Below are positions 53,037-61,178 of a stretch of DNA of 64,000 nt, piece by piece. Both the position numbers and the translations under genes were made by a program. Position 1 is the first letter of the stretch. Each line of letters starts with the position of its first letter. Source of the stretch: a virus; IMG/VR virus record IMGVR_UViG_3300032323_002909, positions 86,462 through 150,461 of that record. One strand, given 5' to 3'. The notes under the pieces are model-generated. The model had not been told where the DNA came from, made no database searches, and saw nothing but the letters and a program-made list of their open reading frames with translations.

Positions 53037-53741
53037 ATGATAACATTTAATGATTTAAAAAAATGTATTGAAGAACAAGATGATGATTTTTTAATCGAAT
53101 ATCTTAACAAATTTTCAGGTAGCAATACATACCACAAATTTGTTAATATTATTAAATATTGGGAGAGATGTGTATCATATACTATCGGTTTTAATGTTGA
53201 TAATAAAAATGTTAAAATTTCACTATCGTATATATTGGAACAATTAAAAAATTATTCCGATGAGAGTTTAACATTCGAAGACTCGAACATAAAAGTTATT
53301 CTAAACACACCACCATTATTCAAAAAAGATATAAATATATTATCTGTTTCGGATTTTGTGTATGAAATAGAATATTTAAAAAATAAAATTTATTTCATAT
53401 CTTTGTCGGATGATTATAAAAGTGAGATATTACAAAGTCTACCTGCTAATTTTTATAATAAATTGTGTGAATATGTTTTGAAAATCAAAGACAAAACAGT
53501 AAACATAGAGCACCCTGCAATGCCAAATATAAAAATAGATTTTTTGTCATCAACACCTTTTCAAATGTTAAAAGAGTTATTTTTAGGATTCGATATCAAT
53601 TATTTTAGAGATATTATCTATACATTATCGACAAAAATAGATGGTAATATATTGATGAATTCTACTATGATGGATATTGATTATTATATCGATAAAATTA
53701 AAAATAATAATAATACAGAATCTGACATAAATTTATATTGA
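53037..53741 (+). CDS. Possible tail or baseplate assembly chaperone
   Basis: 234 residues, helical and Asn/Lys/Asp-rich. The C-terminal FLGFDINYFRDIIYTLSTKI, then DGNILMNSTMMDIDYYIDKI, looks like a conserved helical end. It lies between tube-like and gp26-like genes. It could be a gp51-type factor, but I cannot confirm this. Its stop TGA lies in the next -35 box. Confidence 0.45.
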   Translation: MITFNDLKKCIEEQDDDFLIEYLNKFSGSNTYHKFVNIIKYWERCVSYTIGFNVDNKNVKISLSYILEQLKNYSDESLTFEDSNIKVILNTPPLFKKDINILSVSDFVYEIEYLKNKIYFISLSDDYKSEILQSLPANFYNKLCEYVLKIKDKTVNIEHPAMPNIKIDFLSSTPFQMLKELFLGFDINYFRDIIYTLSTKIDGNILMNSTMMDIDYYIDKIKNNNNTESDINLY

Positions 53742-53769
53742 CAATTGATTTTTTATAGTAAATACGTTT
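53738..53769 (+). promoter_or_regulatory. Hybrid early/late promoter, leaderless
   Basis: TTGACA at 53738-53743 (including the upstream stop TGA), 15 bp spacer, TAAATA at 53759-53764, then CGTTT and the ATG at 53770. It fits both promoter classes. Confidence 0.6.
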
Positions 53770-54513
53770 ATGGAAAACGATATTAAAAAATTTTTAAACT
53801 CAATACAAGAATTAAAATCTCAAACTTTTAAAGTTGATAAAATCAACGATAGAGATTCTTTCGAATGTAAAAAGATTTCTTTTAAACAACAAAAAGGTCT
53901 TATTTCAACTGTAACCGAAGGCACTTCAGGTGTTTTGCGGTTTCAAAAACTGTTGAATGATATGATTATAGAGAATACTGGTATCAATGATTGGTTGGTG
54001 ATTGAGAAAATACCTCTATTAGTTCAGATGAGAATTGAAAGTCTTGGGAAAAATTTAAAATTAAACGATAAAGAAATCGATAAAGAAATCGACTTAACGA
54101 CTTTAAAACTCGTAAAAAAAATAAACATTGAAACCACTAAAACTATCAAAAACGTGGTTGATGTTGAATTAAAAGTGCCTACCATAGTAGCTGAGAATAA
54201 AGTATTGAACTATGCAGTAGAAATGTTGAAAAACAACAAAGATAGTGACTTTGGTAAAGATATAACCAACATCTTCACTTTCGAAATCGTCAAATATATC
54301 GATAGTGTTTCATTTAATGAACAAATCCTAAAATTTGATGATCTACCTGTTAAAGACCGAGTAACAGTGGTTGAAAACTTTCCAATCAGTCTCAATAAAG
54401 AAATCGTCAAGTATATTGAAAAATTGAAAGATATTGAACGGGAACAATTACAAGTAGAAATCGATGACAAAACTTTGGATATTGATATCGATGTAACATT
54501 TTTTGATAATTAA
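53770..54513 (+). CDS. 26: Baseplate hub assembly protein gp26-like
   Basis: 247 residues. ISFKQQKGLISTVTEGTSGV, then LRFQKLLNDMIIENTG near 38-68, LPVKDRVTVVENFPISLNKE near 196-215, and the end IDIDVTFFDN match the T4 gp26-type baseplate hub family as I know it. It would help assemble the central hub. The early -35 in its promoter is unusual for a structural gene. Confidence 0.55.
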   Translation: MENDIKKFLNSIQELKSQTFKVDKINDRDSFECKKISFKQQKGLISTVTEGTSGVLRFQKLLNDMIIENTGINDWLVIEKIPLLVQMRIESLGKNLKLNDKEIDKEIDLTTLKLVKKINIETTKTIKNVVDVELKVPTIVAENKVLNYAVEMLKNNKDSDFGKDITNIFTFEIVKYIDSVSFNEQILKFDDLPVKDRVTVVENFPISLNKEIVKYIEKLKDIEREQLQVEIDDKTLDIDIDVTFFDN

Positions 54514-54514
54514 T

Positions 54515-54736
54515 ATGAAAAAAAATACAATACTTAAAAAATTGGATGGTTACGAAGAACGTATGATCAAAATCATTGACGAAATGCAAGATTTCTTGGA
54601 TTCGATTGAGGATTCTGATATATCTATGATGGCAGAAGATTTTTGCCAAGGATTACTTGACTATGTCCAAGAGAATGATATATGTAATCTAAATGACATC
54701 AGAGAATTCATCGAAAACGATTATGAGACCGAGTAA
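54515..54736 (+). CDS. Small hypothetical acidic protein, 73 aa
   Basis: A helical, acidic protein (MKKNTILKKLDGYEERMIKI, then DFCQGLLDYVQENDICNLND). Not recognised. It overlaps the epimerase gene by 14 bp and follows the gp26-like gene at 1 nt, so it is probably in the same transcript. Confidence 0.5.
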   Translation: MKKNTILKKLDGYEERMIKIIDEMQDFLDSIEDSDISMMAEDFCQGLLDYVQENDICNLNDIREFIENDYETE

Positions 54737-55604
54737 TAATATTTTAATTTTGGGTAATGGGTATGTCGGTGGTTATTTATATCGACATCTTTCGAGTAAA
54801 AATTATCAGGTTGATATAAAATCTAGAAAAGAATTGGATTACCATGAATCTGCAACGTTAAGCAAATACATATTGAATAATGACATTAACTGTATTATCA
54901 ATTGTTCTGGGTTCACTGGTAGACCAAACGTAGATCAAGCAGAACTAGAGAAACAAGAATGTTGGAAGCTAAACGTTGAAATACCATTAGAAATCAACAA
55001 ATTGTGTGATGCTTTAGATATTAATTATCTACACGTTTCTACTGGTTGTTTGTATGATGGCTATGATAAAGATTGGTCAGAAGAAGACACTCCTAATTTT
55101 GGCTTATTCCAAAATTATAGTTCATTTTATTCTAAATCTAAACACGCATTTGAGAATTTATCGAAAAATTTTAGAGGAATGCTTTTGAGAATAAGAATGC
55201 CCTTTGGTTTAGACATCTCGCATAGAAATTATCTCACTAAAATTAAATCTTACCCACAACTTTTAAATCTGGTTAACTCTAAGACATATATACCAGATTT
55301 GTGTGAATTTGTGGAGAAATTGTTTGGGGATACATACACGCCATGGATTGGTAGGACTATATATAATTTAGTCAATCCCAATCCATTGAAGACTGAAACA
55401 GTGTGTGCCATTCTGAAAGAATACGGTATGCATGATTCAAATTGGAGTTACGTTGATAGGTCGATGCTAAAAGCGTATGCCAATCGTTCTAATTGTGTAT
55501 TAGACTCTAGAAAATCGAGACATATACACGAGTTTAAACCCGAAGAACTTGCTATTAGAGAATATTGTCATTATATAATTAACTCTTCCAAAAAAAATGA
55601 TTAA
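54723..55604 (+). CDS. NAD(P)-dependent sugar reductase/epimerase, RmlD-like
   Basis: About 293 residues, a Rossmann-fold short-chain dehydrogenase. The N-terminal NILILGNGYVGGYLYRHL (G.G..G type cofactor loop) is near 5-22. NCSGFTGRPNVDQAE is near 60-75. A YSSFYSKSKH catalytic Tyr-Lys pair lies near 135-145. The family includes dTDP-4-dehydrorhamnose reductase. Next to RmlA it suggests a dTDP-sugar pathway, but RmlB and RmlC are not in the window. It overlaps the previous gene by 14 bp. Confidence 0.78.
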   Translation: MRPSNNILILGNGYVGGYLYRHLSSKNYQVDIKSRKELDYHESATLSKYILNNDINCIINCSGFTGRPNVDQAELEKQECWKLNVEIPLEINKLCDALDINYLHVSTGCLYDGYDKDWSEEDTPNFGLFQNYSSFYSKSKHAFENLSKNFRGMLLRIRMPFGLDISHRNYLTKIKSYPQLLNLVNSKTYIPDLCEFVEKLFGDTYTPWIGRTIYNLVNPNPLKTETVCAILKEYGMHDSNWSYVDRSMLKAYANRSNCVLDSRKSRHIHEFKPEELAIREYCHYIINSSKKND

Positions 55605-56340
55605 AAAAGCAATATGTTTAGCTGGGGGCAAGGGTACTCGCCTACACCCTCTAACGAAAACAACCAGTAAACAATTACTGCCTTTATATAATAAACCTGT
55701 AATTGCGTTTCCCTTACAAACCCTTAAAAGTATGGGTTACGCTGACATTCTTATCATTACTGCTGATGAGGCACAGATGTCTTCATACAAGGAACTTTTG
55801 GGTGATGGTGGTAAGTTTGGATTGAAATTGTCGTATGTAATTCAAGGTGAACCGAGAGGTTTAGCTGATGCTTTTATTGTCGGCGAAGAACACATCAAGG
55901 ATGCTGATGAAATTTGTATGATATTGGGCGATAATGTTATCATCGACAGCAACCCGATAGATGCCACCTCCAATACCATCTTTACATACAAAGTCAAAAA
56001 TCCATCAGCATATGGTGTCGTCACAATTGACAGTAATGGGGGTATAGACGAAATTATAGAGAAGCCTCAAGAATATGTATCCGATGACGCTGTTATAGGG
56101 TTGTATATTTTTAAAAATAATGTGGTGGAGCTTGCCAAACAATTAAAACCATCTAAAAGAGGCGAATTAGAAATTGTGGATCTCATCAAATTGGTAAATC
56201 AAGAAGAACGAGTCAAAATACAGCAATTAAATGGCTTTTGGTTCGATGTTGGTGATTTCGATTCTCTTTTAGATTGCGCAAATCTCGTAAGGACTATTGA
56301 CAAACGCTCAAACCATGATATTGGTTTGGTAGGCATATGA
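55597..56340 (+). CDS. rmlA: Glucose-1-phosphate thymidylyltransferase (RmlA-like)
   Basis: 247 residues. AICLAGGKGTRLHPLTKTTS near 4-23 is the nucleotidyltransferase signature (LAGGxGTRLxPxT), followed by KQLLPLYNKPVIAFPLQ. ILGDNVI near 108 holds the metal-binding Asp. FIVGEEHI and the C-terminal GFWFDVGDFDSLLDC are RmlA-typical. It makes dTDP-glucose from dTTP and Glc-1-P. It overlaps the RmlD-like gene by 8 bp and gp44 by 4 bp, so all three form one expression unit. Confidence 0.88.
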   Translation: MIKKAICLAGGKGTRLHPLTKTTSKQLLPLYNKPVIAFPLQTLKSMGYADILIITADEAQMSSYKELLGDGGKFGLKLSYVIQGEPRGLADAFIVGEEHIKDADEICMILGDNVIIDSNPIDATSNTIFTYKVKNPSAYGVVTIDSNGGIDEIIEKPQEYVSDDAVIGLYIFKNNVVELAKQLKPSKRGELEIVDLIKLVNQEERVKIQQLNGFWFDVGDFDSLLDCANLVRTIDKRSNHDIGLVGI

Positions 56341-57278
56341 GTAAAGACACTGAGATTAATAACTTGTGGGTTGAAAAATATCGACCAAAAAAATTAAAAG
56401 ATTTGATGGTTGATGAATGGGTTTCTAAAACCATAGAAAATTTTGGTTTGGATATGCCCAATTTATTACTGACTGGTTCAGCTGGATTGGGTAAAACATC
56501 TTTAGCCAAAATCATCGTCGATGATATTTTAAAGTGTGACTATTTGTATATCAACGCTTCAGATGAGAATGGTGTAGATACTATTCGTGAAAAAGTTATT
56601 GGATTCACTCAAACAATGAGTTTCAACGGTAAACTCAAAGTAGTCATATTGGATGAAGCAGATTATTTGGGTAAAGCAGCACAAGCCATTTTGCGGAATG
56701 TTATGGAAACCTATTCCGCTAGTACCAGATTCATATTGACTGGTAACTACAAACATAAAATTATACCTGCTTTACAATCAAGGTGTCAAAATATTATTTT
56801 ACGAACGAGTATGAAGGATGTCGTTCGTCGTTGTCTCGAAATATTTAAAAAAGAAAGCATTCGTTTACCAAAAGAACAACAGAAAAATTTCTTAAAATTG
56901 GTGGAATCCTATTTTCCAGACATAAGAAAATGTATCAACGAATTACAGAAATATTCTTCATCTGGTTCATTTCAGATGAAATCTGATGGTAGTAATAAAG
57001 AATTGATGGAATTAATACATCACAATATCAGTGTTGGTAAAACTCTGACTCTTAGAAAATATTTGATCGAGAATGACGAATTATTCGATTCCGATCATGA
57101 ATCTTTATTACGAGACTTTTTAAATCATCTATATGATTTAGAGATAGATGACATCATAAAAAAACAAGCTATCATAATTATTGCTGATAGCTTGTTTGAG
57201 ATGATATCGGTCACAGACCGTGAGATATGTTGTATAGCTTGTCTATTGAAATTGGAAGATATGTTCCAATCTAATTAA
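56337..57278 (+). CDS. 44: Clamp loader large subunit gp44
   Basis: 313 residues (T4 gp44 has 319). NNLWVEKYRPKKLKDLMVD near 7-25. Walker A LLTGSAGLGKTSL near 42-54. Walker B VILDEAD near 103. Arg-finger motif (ALQSRCQ) near 145. It loads gp45 on primer junctions. The partner gp62 is not seen in the window. A perfect 12-bp inverted repeat at 57163-57196 lies in its 3' end. It starts in an ATGA overlap with rmlA. Confidence 0.93.
   Translation: MSKDTEINNLWVEKYRPKKLKDLMVDEWVSKTIENFGLDMPNLLLTGSAGLGKTSLAKIIVDDILKCDYLYINASDENGVDTIREKVIGFTQTMSFNGKLKVVILDEADYLGKAAQAILRNVMETYSASTRFILTGNYKHKIIPALQSRCQNIILRTSMKDVVRRCLEIFKKESIRLPKEQQKNFLKLVESYFPDIRKCINELQKYSSSGSFQMKSDGSNKELMELIHHNISVGKTLTLRKYLIENDELFDSDHESLLRDFLNHLYDLEIDDIIKKQAIIIIADSLFEMISVTDREICCIACLLKLEDMFQSN
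57163..57196. repeat. 12-bp perfect inverted repeat inside gp44
   Basis: AACAAGCTATCA at 57163-57174 and TGATAGCTTGTT at 57185-57196, with a 10-nt loop. It is in coding sequence, about 80 bp before the stop. It could act as an attenuator or a processing site. Confidence 0.6.
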
Positions 57279-57310
57279 CAAAAGCCCGATTATTTGGTCG
57301 GTCTTTTGTT
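57277..57310. terminator. Bidirectional terminator-like hairpin
   Basis: AACAAAAG (57277-57284) with CTTTTGTT (57303-57310) and inner CCGA/TCGG (57286-57289, 57298-57301), one mismatch. It lies at the convergent end of gp44 and the minus-strand gene at 57290, and includes both stop codons. Confidence 0.6.
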
Positions 57311-57886
57311 GGTAGTTTTCTTAGTTGGTGTTGGCGTTTTCTTAGCCGTCTTTTTAGCTGGTGTTGAGGTAGGTGTCTTTCTTGTAGGAGGAGTAGATGT
57401 AGGACTAGGGGTAGGGGTAGGGGTAGGACTAGGGGTAGGACTAGGACTAGATGCTCCACTTCCATTATATTTTAAATTTGTTAGTGCTCTGTTGAGTTGT
57501 TTGCTCAACATCTCAAACGATCTATCAATAAGTAAAGAATTATTTTCAGGGATAGTAATATCTAATTTCATTAAATCCGACATGATGTCATTTTTAACAT
57601 CATCAATTTTAATATTAATTGTTTTGATATAAGAATCAATTTTAGCATTATTACTATTACCAACGCTTGATTTGATATATTCTTTTGATTTATTATAAGA
57701 TTCTCCGCTGTCATCAAAACCACTCTTGACCCCATAACCAATTCCTTTTGCAAGATCTTTGACTCCTTTTATTGCGCCCATGACTTGCGATCCTCTTGCT
57801 TTAGCTCTATCGAACCAATTTTCTGTTAACAGTTCATCCACTAAATTAGTCAAATTTTTTTGATCTTCGCTTGAATATGTTCTCAT
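57290..57886 (-). CDS. Late protein with capsid-targeting-like start and Pro/Thr/Ser tail
   Basis: 198 residues. The N-terminus (SEDQKNLTNLVDELLTENWF) fits the late motif, with a possible cut after LLTE. A Gly-containing amphipathic segment (VMGAIKGVKDLAKGIGYGVK near 35-54) follows, then a helical middle (about 70-140). The low-complexity tail (SPTPSPTPTPTPSPTSTPPT type, then Lys/Thr-rich TPTKKTTNKR) is strongly basic. It could neutralise packaged DNA. Not recognised. Confidence 0.55.
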   Translation of the reverse strand: MRTYSSEDQKNLTNLVDELLTENWFDRAKARGSQVMGAIKGVKDLAKGIGYGVKSGFDDSGESYNKSKEYIKSSVGNSNNAKIDSYIKTINIKIDDVKNDIMSDLMKLDITIPENNSLLIDRSFEMLSKQLNRALTNLKYNGSGASSPSPTPSPTPTPTPSPTSTPPTRKTPTSTPAKKTAKKTPTPTKKTTNKRPTK

Positions 57887-57897
57887 GATATTATTTA
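57887..57897 (-). promoter_or_regulatory. Late promoter, leaderless (TAAATA-N5-ATG)
   Basis: Minus-strand TAAATA at 57897-57892, ATATC, ATG at 57886. Confidence 0.7.
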
Positions 57898-57904
57898 TTA
57901 AATT

Positions 57905-58150
57905 TTATTTATTTTTCCAATTTACTCTCTTGGAACTTTTTTTCTTATACATTTTATTTTTTATTTTTTTACATGCTGCTTTTGTAGCACGACATGCTGG
58001 ATATGAACCTTTCGAGGTATCATTTCTTCCACATGGTCCACCTGTCTTACAATTAATCCATCCTTTGAATTTTTTACCTTTTTTATCCACATGAGGTGCA
58101 AACCAATCACGTAAATTTTCCAGTAATTGCCTCTGTGACAGTTGTTCCAT
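57905..58150 (-). CDS. Small Cys/Lys-rich late protein
   Basis: 81 residues. The helical N-terminus (MEQLSQRQLLENLRDWF) recalls the late motif. The body GWINCKTGGPCGRNDTSKGS and YPACRATKAACK is a small four-Cys domain known from phage and giant-virus proteins of unknown function (the DUF6321/DUF5872 type, by memory). It ends very Lys-rich. It is encoded in an overlap (TAATG) with the next minus-strand gene. A DNA-binding or cross-linking role in the head is a guess. Confidence 0.55.
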   Translation of the reverse strand: MEQLSQRQLLENLRDWFAPHVDKKGKKFKGWINCKTGGPCGRNDTSKGSYPACRATKAACKKIKNKMYKKKSSKRVNWKNK

Positions 58151-58938
58151 TATTTTATTTTACCTTTGCGTTTGACACACTTTTGAACATATCCAGAAGC
58201 GTAAGCACTGGGCCAGACATCATATTTACTTTTTGCTTTTGATTGGCATTTTGAACGTAATGATTGCTCATCTTCTTCACCATCGCCATCTTCCTCTTCG
58301 TCGCCAAAGATTTTTTTGCCTATTTTTTCTTCCCAATCTTCTAATTTGCCGTTTTTATTTCTATCAGCTTTTTTGAAATCGAATTTTTCTTTCAAAGTTT
58401 TTTCATAAATCATGGTCAATTCATTCATTGATTCCCAATCTCTTGATTCTCCAGCTAATTTTAAATCTGTTGGGGTGTTCTTACCATTACCTTTGTCTGT
58501 GACATTGGTGATGATATTGGGATCTCTTTTCAATTGTTTGGGTTTGATAATAACTTGATCTTTTCTTTTGAATTGAGATGGAACTGGAACACCATTAGCG
58601 TAGTCTACCGAATCAATCATATCAGGACATACGGTTACTCTACCATAAGTTCTACCACCACCATGATCCGCAGCGATTGTCAATACAATATCAGATGCTG
58701 TTTTATATATGTTCCCAGCGGATGCGCCAGATAGTCTATCGCCCACATTAACGATTTTGATATTAAGACCACACGTGGCTAAGTCATCTACTTCTTTTTT
58801 CAAAGTTGTTGGCATGTTTCTGTAAGTGTCTGTGTTTTTGTATCCTGTTCTGAATACTACATATTCACCTGGTAAGTAGCCGCCAATTTCGCCTACACTT
58901 ACAACACTTTCATAAATTGCATCAAATTTCTGTCCCAT
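58150..58938 (-). CDS. Late protein with EF-hand-like loop and Cys/Lys C-terminal domain
   Basis: 262 residues. The N-terminus MGQKFDAIYESVVS fits the late motif. A beta-rich region follows (YLPGEYVVFRTGYKN to about 130). A DRNKNGKLEDWEEK loop near 196-208 resembles an EF-hand calcium loop (Asp, Asn, Asn, Lys/Leu, Glu), then comes an acidic DEEEDGDGEEDE stretch. The end is a KCQSKAKSKYDVWPSAYASG domain, a motif found in many phage and giant-virus proteins. It has an exact late promoter. Probably an internal virion protein. Confidence 0.6.
   Translation of the reverse strand: MGQKFDAIYESVVSVGEIGGYLPGEYVVFRTGYKNTDTYRNMPTTLKKEVDDLATCGLNIKIVNVGDRLSGASAGNIYKTASDIVLTIAADHGGGRTYGRVTVCPDMIDSVDYANGVPVPSQFKRKDQVIIKPKQLKRDPNIITNVTDKGNGKNTPTDLKLAGESRDWESMNELTMIYEKTLKEKFDFKKADRNKNGKLEDWEEKIGKKIFGDEEEDGDGEEDEQSLRSKCQSKAKSKYDVWPSAYASGYVQKCVKRKGKIK
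58151..58162 (-). promoter_or_regulatory. Late-type promoter variant (TAAAATA-N5-ATG)
   Basis: Minus-strand TAAAATA at 58162-58156, AAATA, ATG at 58150. It lies in the end of the upstream gene. Confidence 0.4.
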
Positions 58939-58949
58939 GATATTATTTA
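58939..58949 (-). promoter_or_regulatory. Late promoter, leaderless (TAAATA-N5-ATG)
   Basis: Minus-strand TAAATA at 58949-58944, ATATC, ATG at 58938. It is divergent with the promoter at 58960. Confidence 0.7.
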
Positions 58950-58959
58950 GCTATTTTGA

Positions 58960-58970
58960 TAAATAATAAT
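58960..58970 (+). promoter_or_regulatory. Late promoter, leaderless (TAAATA-N5-ATG)
   Basis: TAAATA at 58960-58965, ATAAT, ATG at 58971. Confidence 0.7.
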
Positions 58971-61178
58971 ATGAAATTCGATAAATTGTATGAATTGGCA
59001 TTGGAAGCAGCGAAAAATTTTGGAAGTCCAAAAAATATCGGTGGTGGTAGACTGCAAGGCGTTAAACAATCCACTACACCATCAGGATTTGTATCTAGTT
59101 CCGTAGGTAAGTCTGATAATTTTCAAGAAAGAGTGCCAATTGATCAAAAAAATAAAAAAGGTTACGATCCACGTGCATCAGCTAAACAAAAAAGACAAGG
59201 TATTGAAGTAACTGATGACATTACTGGTGAAACTATTGCTCGTAAAAAAACTGATTTTGAAAAAGGAAGCGTATTTGCTTTAGAAGGTCAAAAGAGTCAA
59301 GCTCTCTTCAATGCATTTGCATTGCTGCACAATTATTCAGGATTCCAAGCGGAAATGAATGAAATTATTAGCGATCTCGGTAACGCTCAAACCATCAATC
59401 AAAAAGATGAAAAAGATTTAAAAAATCTTCGATTCAACATTACTCAGAAGCAAGGTAAAGCAGAAATGCTGAGAGATAAAATCGCAACATATCAAAAAGT
59501 TATTGATAGTTATAACGAACCAGAAGAGGTGAAAGTAAAAACTTCTGAAGATCTGGCAGATCTTGAATCGTTATATGATACCAATTTTAAAAATCTTAAA
59601 AAAATCAAGGGTGGATCAAAATTGGTAAATTTCCTCAATACGTTGGAAAATTTAAAAATGCAGAAGTTGTCTATTTTAAAAAACTTCACATCGAAAACAT
59701 CACAATATGAAGTAGAGAAAGTTACTGCTAATATTAATCGGTTGGAGAACGATATAGATGAATATCTAGCTTCAAATCCGCAATATAAAAATTATTATGA
59801 TAAATTTATGACATATTCTGATCAGATAGAAGAACTGTCTGTGAAACATGCACATCACAAATTAAAACCCACTGATATATATGGCGAGAAAATCGTTAAA
59901 AAAGATGGTATCGAGGTTAAAAATCTTGGTATTCAAAATATTCTCGACAAGAGTATTGAAAAATTAAAAGAATTAGAAGGTGATCCAGAAAGCGAAGATG
60001 AAGATGAAGTTAAAGGTTCTATACAAAAAGATAAAGATGCTTTAGCTGCGCTTGAGCGATATACTTCTCGCGTCACTGCCTTCAACGAAAAATTGAATGA
60101 TAAATGCGTTGACAAATTTAAAAATTTAGTAGTTGATAGTGCTAAAAATATTTTAAGATCTAAATTTGAAAACGCTGATATTGCTATTGTAGATAATGAT
60201 GAAATTGATTGGACATCTACCTTACCTACCAGAGAAGACATGTATAATATATTGGTTAAGTTGTCGATGAATGATAACAACAATCCAATTTTTAGATTTG
60301 TTGATTCTATCGATAATTGGTATTACGATCAAAGAACTGATACTGAAACCAGAGGCGCGATGCGTTATGATATCAACAGAGCTATGAGTGATAATGAAAA
60401 TATCACCGTAATGAGAGATAAAGAAAGTCTACCATTCTTTAGAATAGTTAATTATTACAAAGCAGTTAAAATCGGCACTATGCCTATTAGTGATGCTATT
60501 ATGAATGATAATTTTAGAAAAGCTTATCGCCTTTTCTATACTATTTGTAATGTTGATGGTGATCAATCTGCAAGATGGAATAATGGTTCTATTAAATTAA
60601 AACTCAAAACGTTGCTGGGTATTGATAGTGGATTAAATCTTGATACTAAATCTGCTTTGAGCATGGGAGAAGCTATCAAAGATCATCGACGTATTGCATA
60701 CGAAAAATATATCGATAGTCCATATGATAAAAGAGGTATCGGTTCTTTCAAGAAATTGTTGTCCATGGTTGATGCAGATTTAAGATCTGATTATCCAAGA
60801 CAATTTCAAGCCATGCGTCCTAAAATTATCGGAAAGACTGTTACCGAATCGTTCGATCAAGCTGCGAACAGAATCGCATCATCTCTTATTAATTTTGACG
60901 CAAATGATTTTGTAATTGATTTACAAGAAGTTAAAACTTTATTGGAAAAGAAATGCACAGGACCGACTAAAAAAGCATCTAGCGACCGTAAAGGCAAAAA
61001 ATGGACTAAATGTGCAAGACAACCAGACGGATCGTATAAACGCATACATTGGGGTCAAGCAGGTGTTAGGGTAGGAAAAGACAATCCCAAACGGAGAAAG
61101 AGTTTCCGCGCAAGACACAAGTGTTCAAGTGCTAAAGCGGGTAGCGCGAATGCTCAAAGTTGTAAAGATTGGGGTTAA
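58971..61178 (+). CDS. Large late virion-type protein with coiled coil and Cys/Lys-rich end
   Basis: 735 residues. The N-terminus (MKFDKLYELALEAAKNFG) is a clear late-motif example, with LALE followed by Ala. Residues about 105-330 are long charged helices and coiled coils. The middle is alpha/beta. The C-terminus (about 660-735) is Cys/Lys/Arg-rich (KKCTGPTKKASSDRKG, then RKSFRARHKCSSAKAGSANA), a basic module common in phage structural proteins. The gene end is partly copied downstream of the neighbouring homing endonuclease. Function unknown; an internal head protein is likely. Confidence 0.6.
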   Translation: MKFDKLYELALEAAKNFGSPKNIGGGRLQGVKQSTTPSGFVSSSVGKSDNFQERVPIDQKNKKGYDPRASAKQKRQGIEVTDDITGETIARKKTDFEKGSVFALEGQKSQALFNAFALLHNYSGFQAEMNEIISDLGNAQTINQKDEKDLKNLRFNITQKQGKAEMLRDKIATYQKVIDSYNEPEEVKVKTSEDLADLESLYDTNFKNLKKIKGGSKLVNFLNTLENLKMQKLSILKNFTSKTSQYEVEKVTANINRLENDIDEYLASNPQYKNYYDKFMTYSDQIEELSVKHAHHKLKPTDIYGEKIVKKDGIEVKNLGIQNILDKSIEKLKELEGDPESEDEDEVKGSIQKDKDALAALERYTSRVTAFNEKLNDKCVDKFKNLVVDSAKNILRSKFENADIAIVDNDEIDWTSTLPTREDMYNILVKLSMNDNNNPIFRFVDSIDNWYYDQRTDTETRGAMRYDINRAMSDNENITVMRDKESLPFFRIVNYYKAVKIGTMPISDAIMNDNFRKAYRLFYTICNVDGDQSARWNNGSIKLKLKTLLGIDSGLNLDTKSALSMGEAIKDHRRIAYEKYIDSPYDKRGIGSFKKLLSMVDADLRSDYPRQFQAMRPKIIGKTVTESFDQAANRIASSLINFDANDFVIDLQEVKTLLEKKCTGPTKKASSDRKGKKWTKCARQPDGSYKRIHWGQAGVRVGKDNPKRRKSFRARHKCSSAKAGSANAQSCKDWG
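61160..61172 (+). repeat. 13-bp direct repeat flanking the homing endonuclease gene, left copy
   Basis: TTGTAAAGATTGG within the last codons of the 58971 gene. The identical right copy is at 61998-62010. The two enclose the GIY-YIG gene. Confidence 0.7.

Noticed and set aside
57294-57632. Plus-strand frame rich in Val/Gly/Leu
   Set aside because: It is the reverse of the Pro/Thr/Ser tail of the minus-strand late gene. The minus strand has an exact late promoter and the tag motif.
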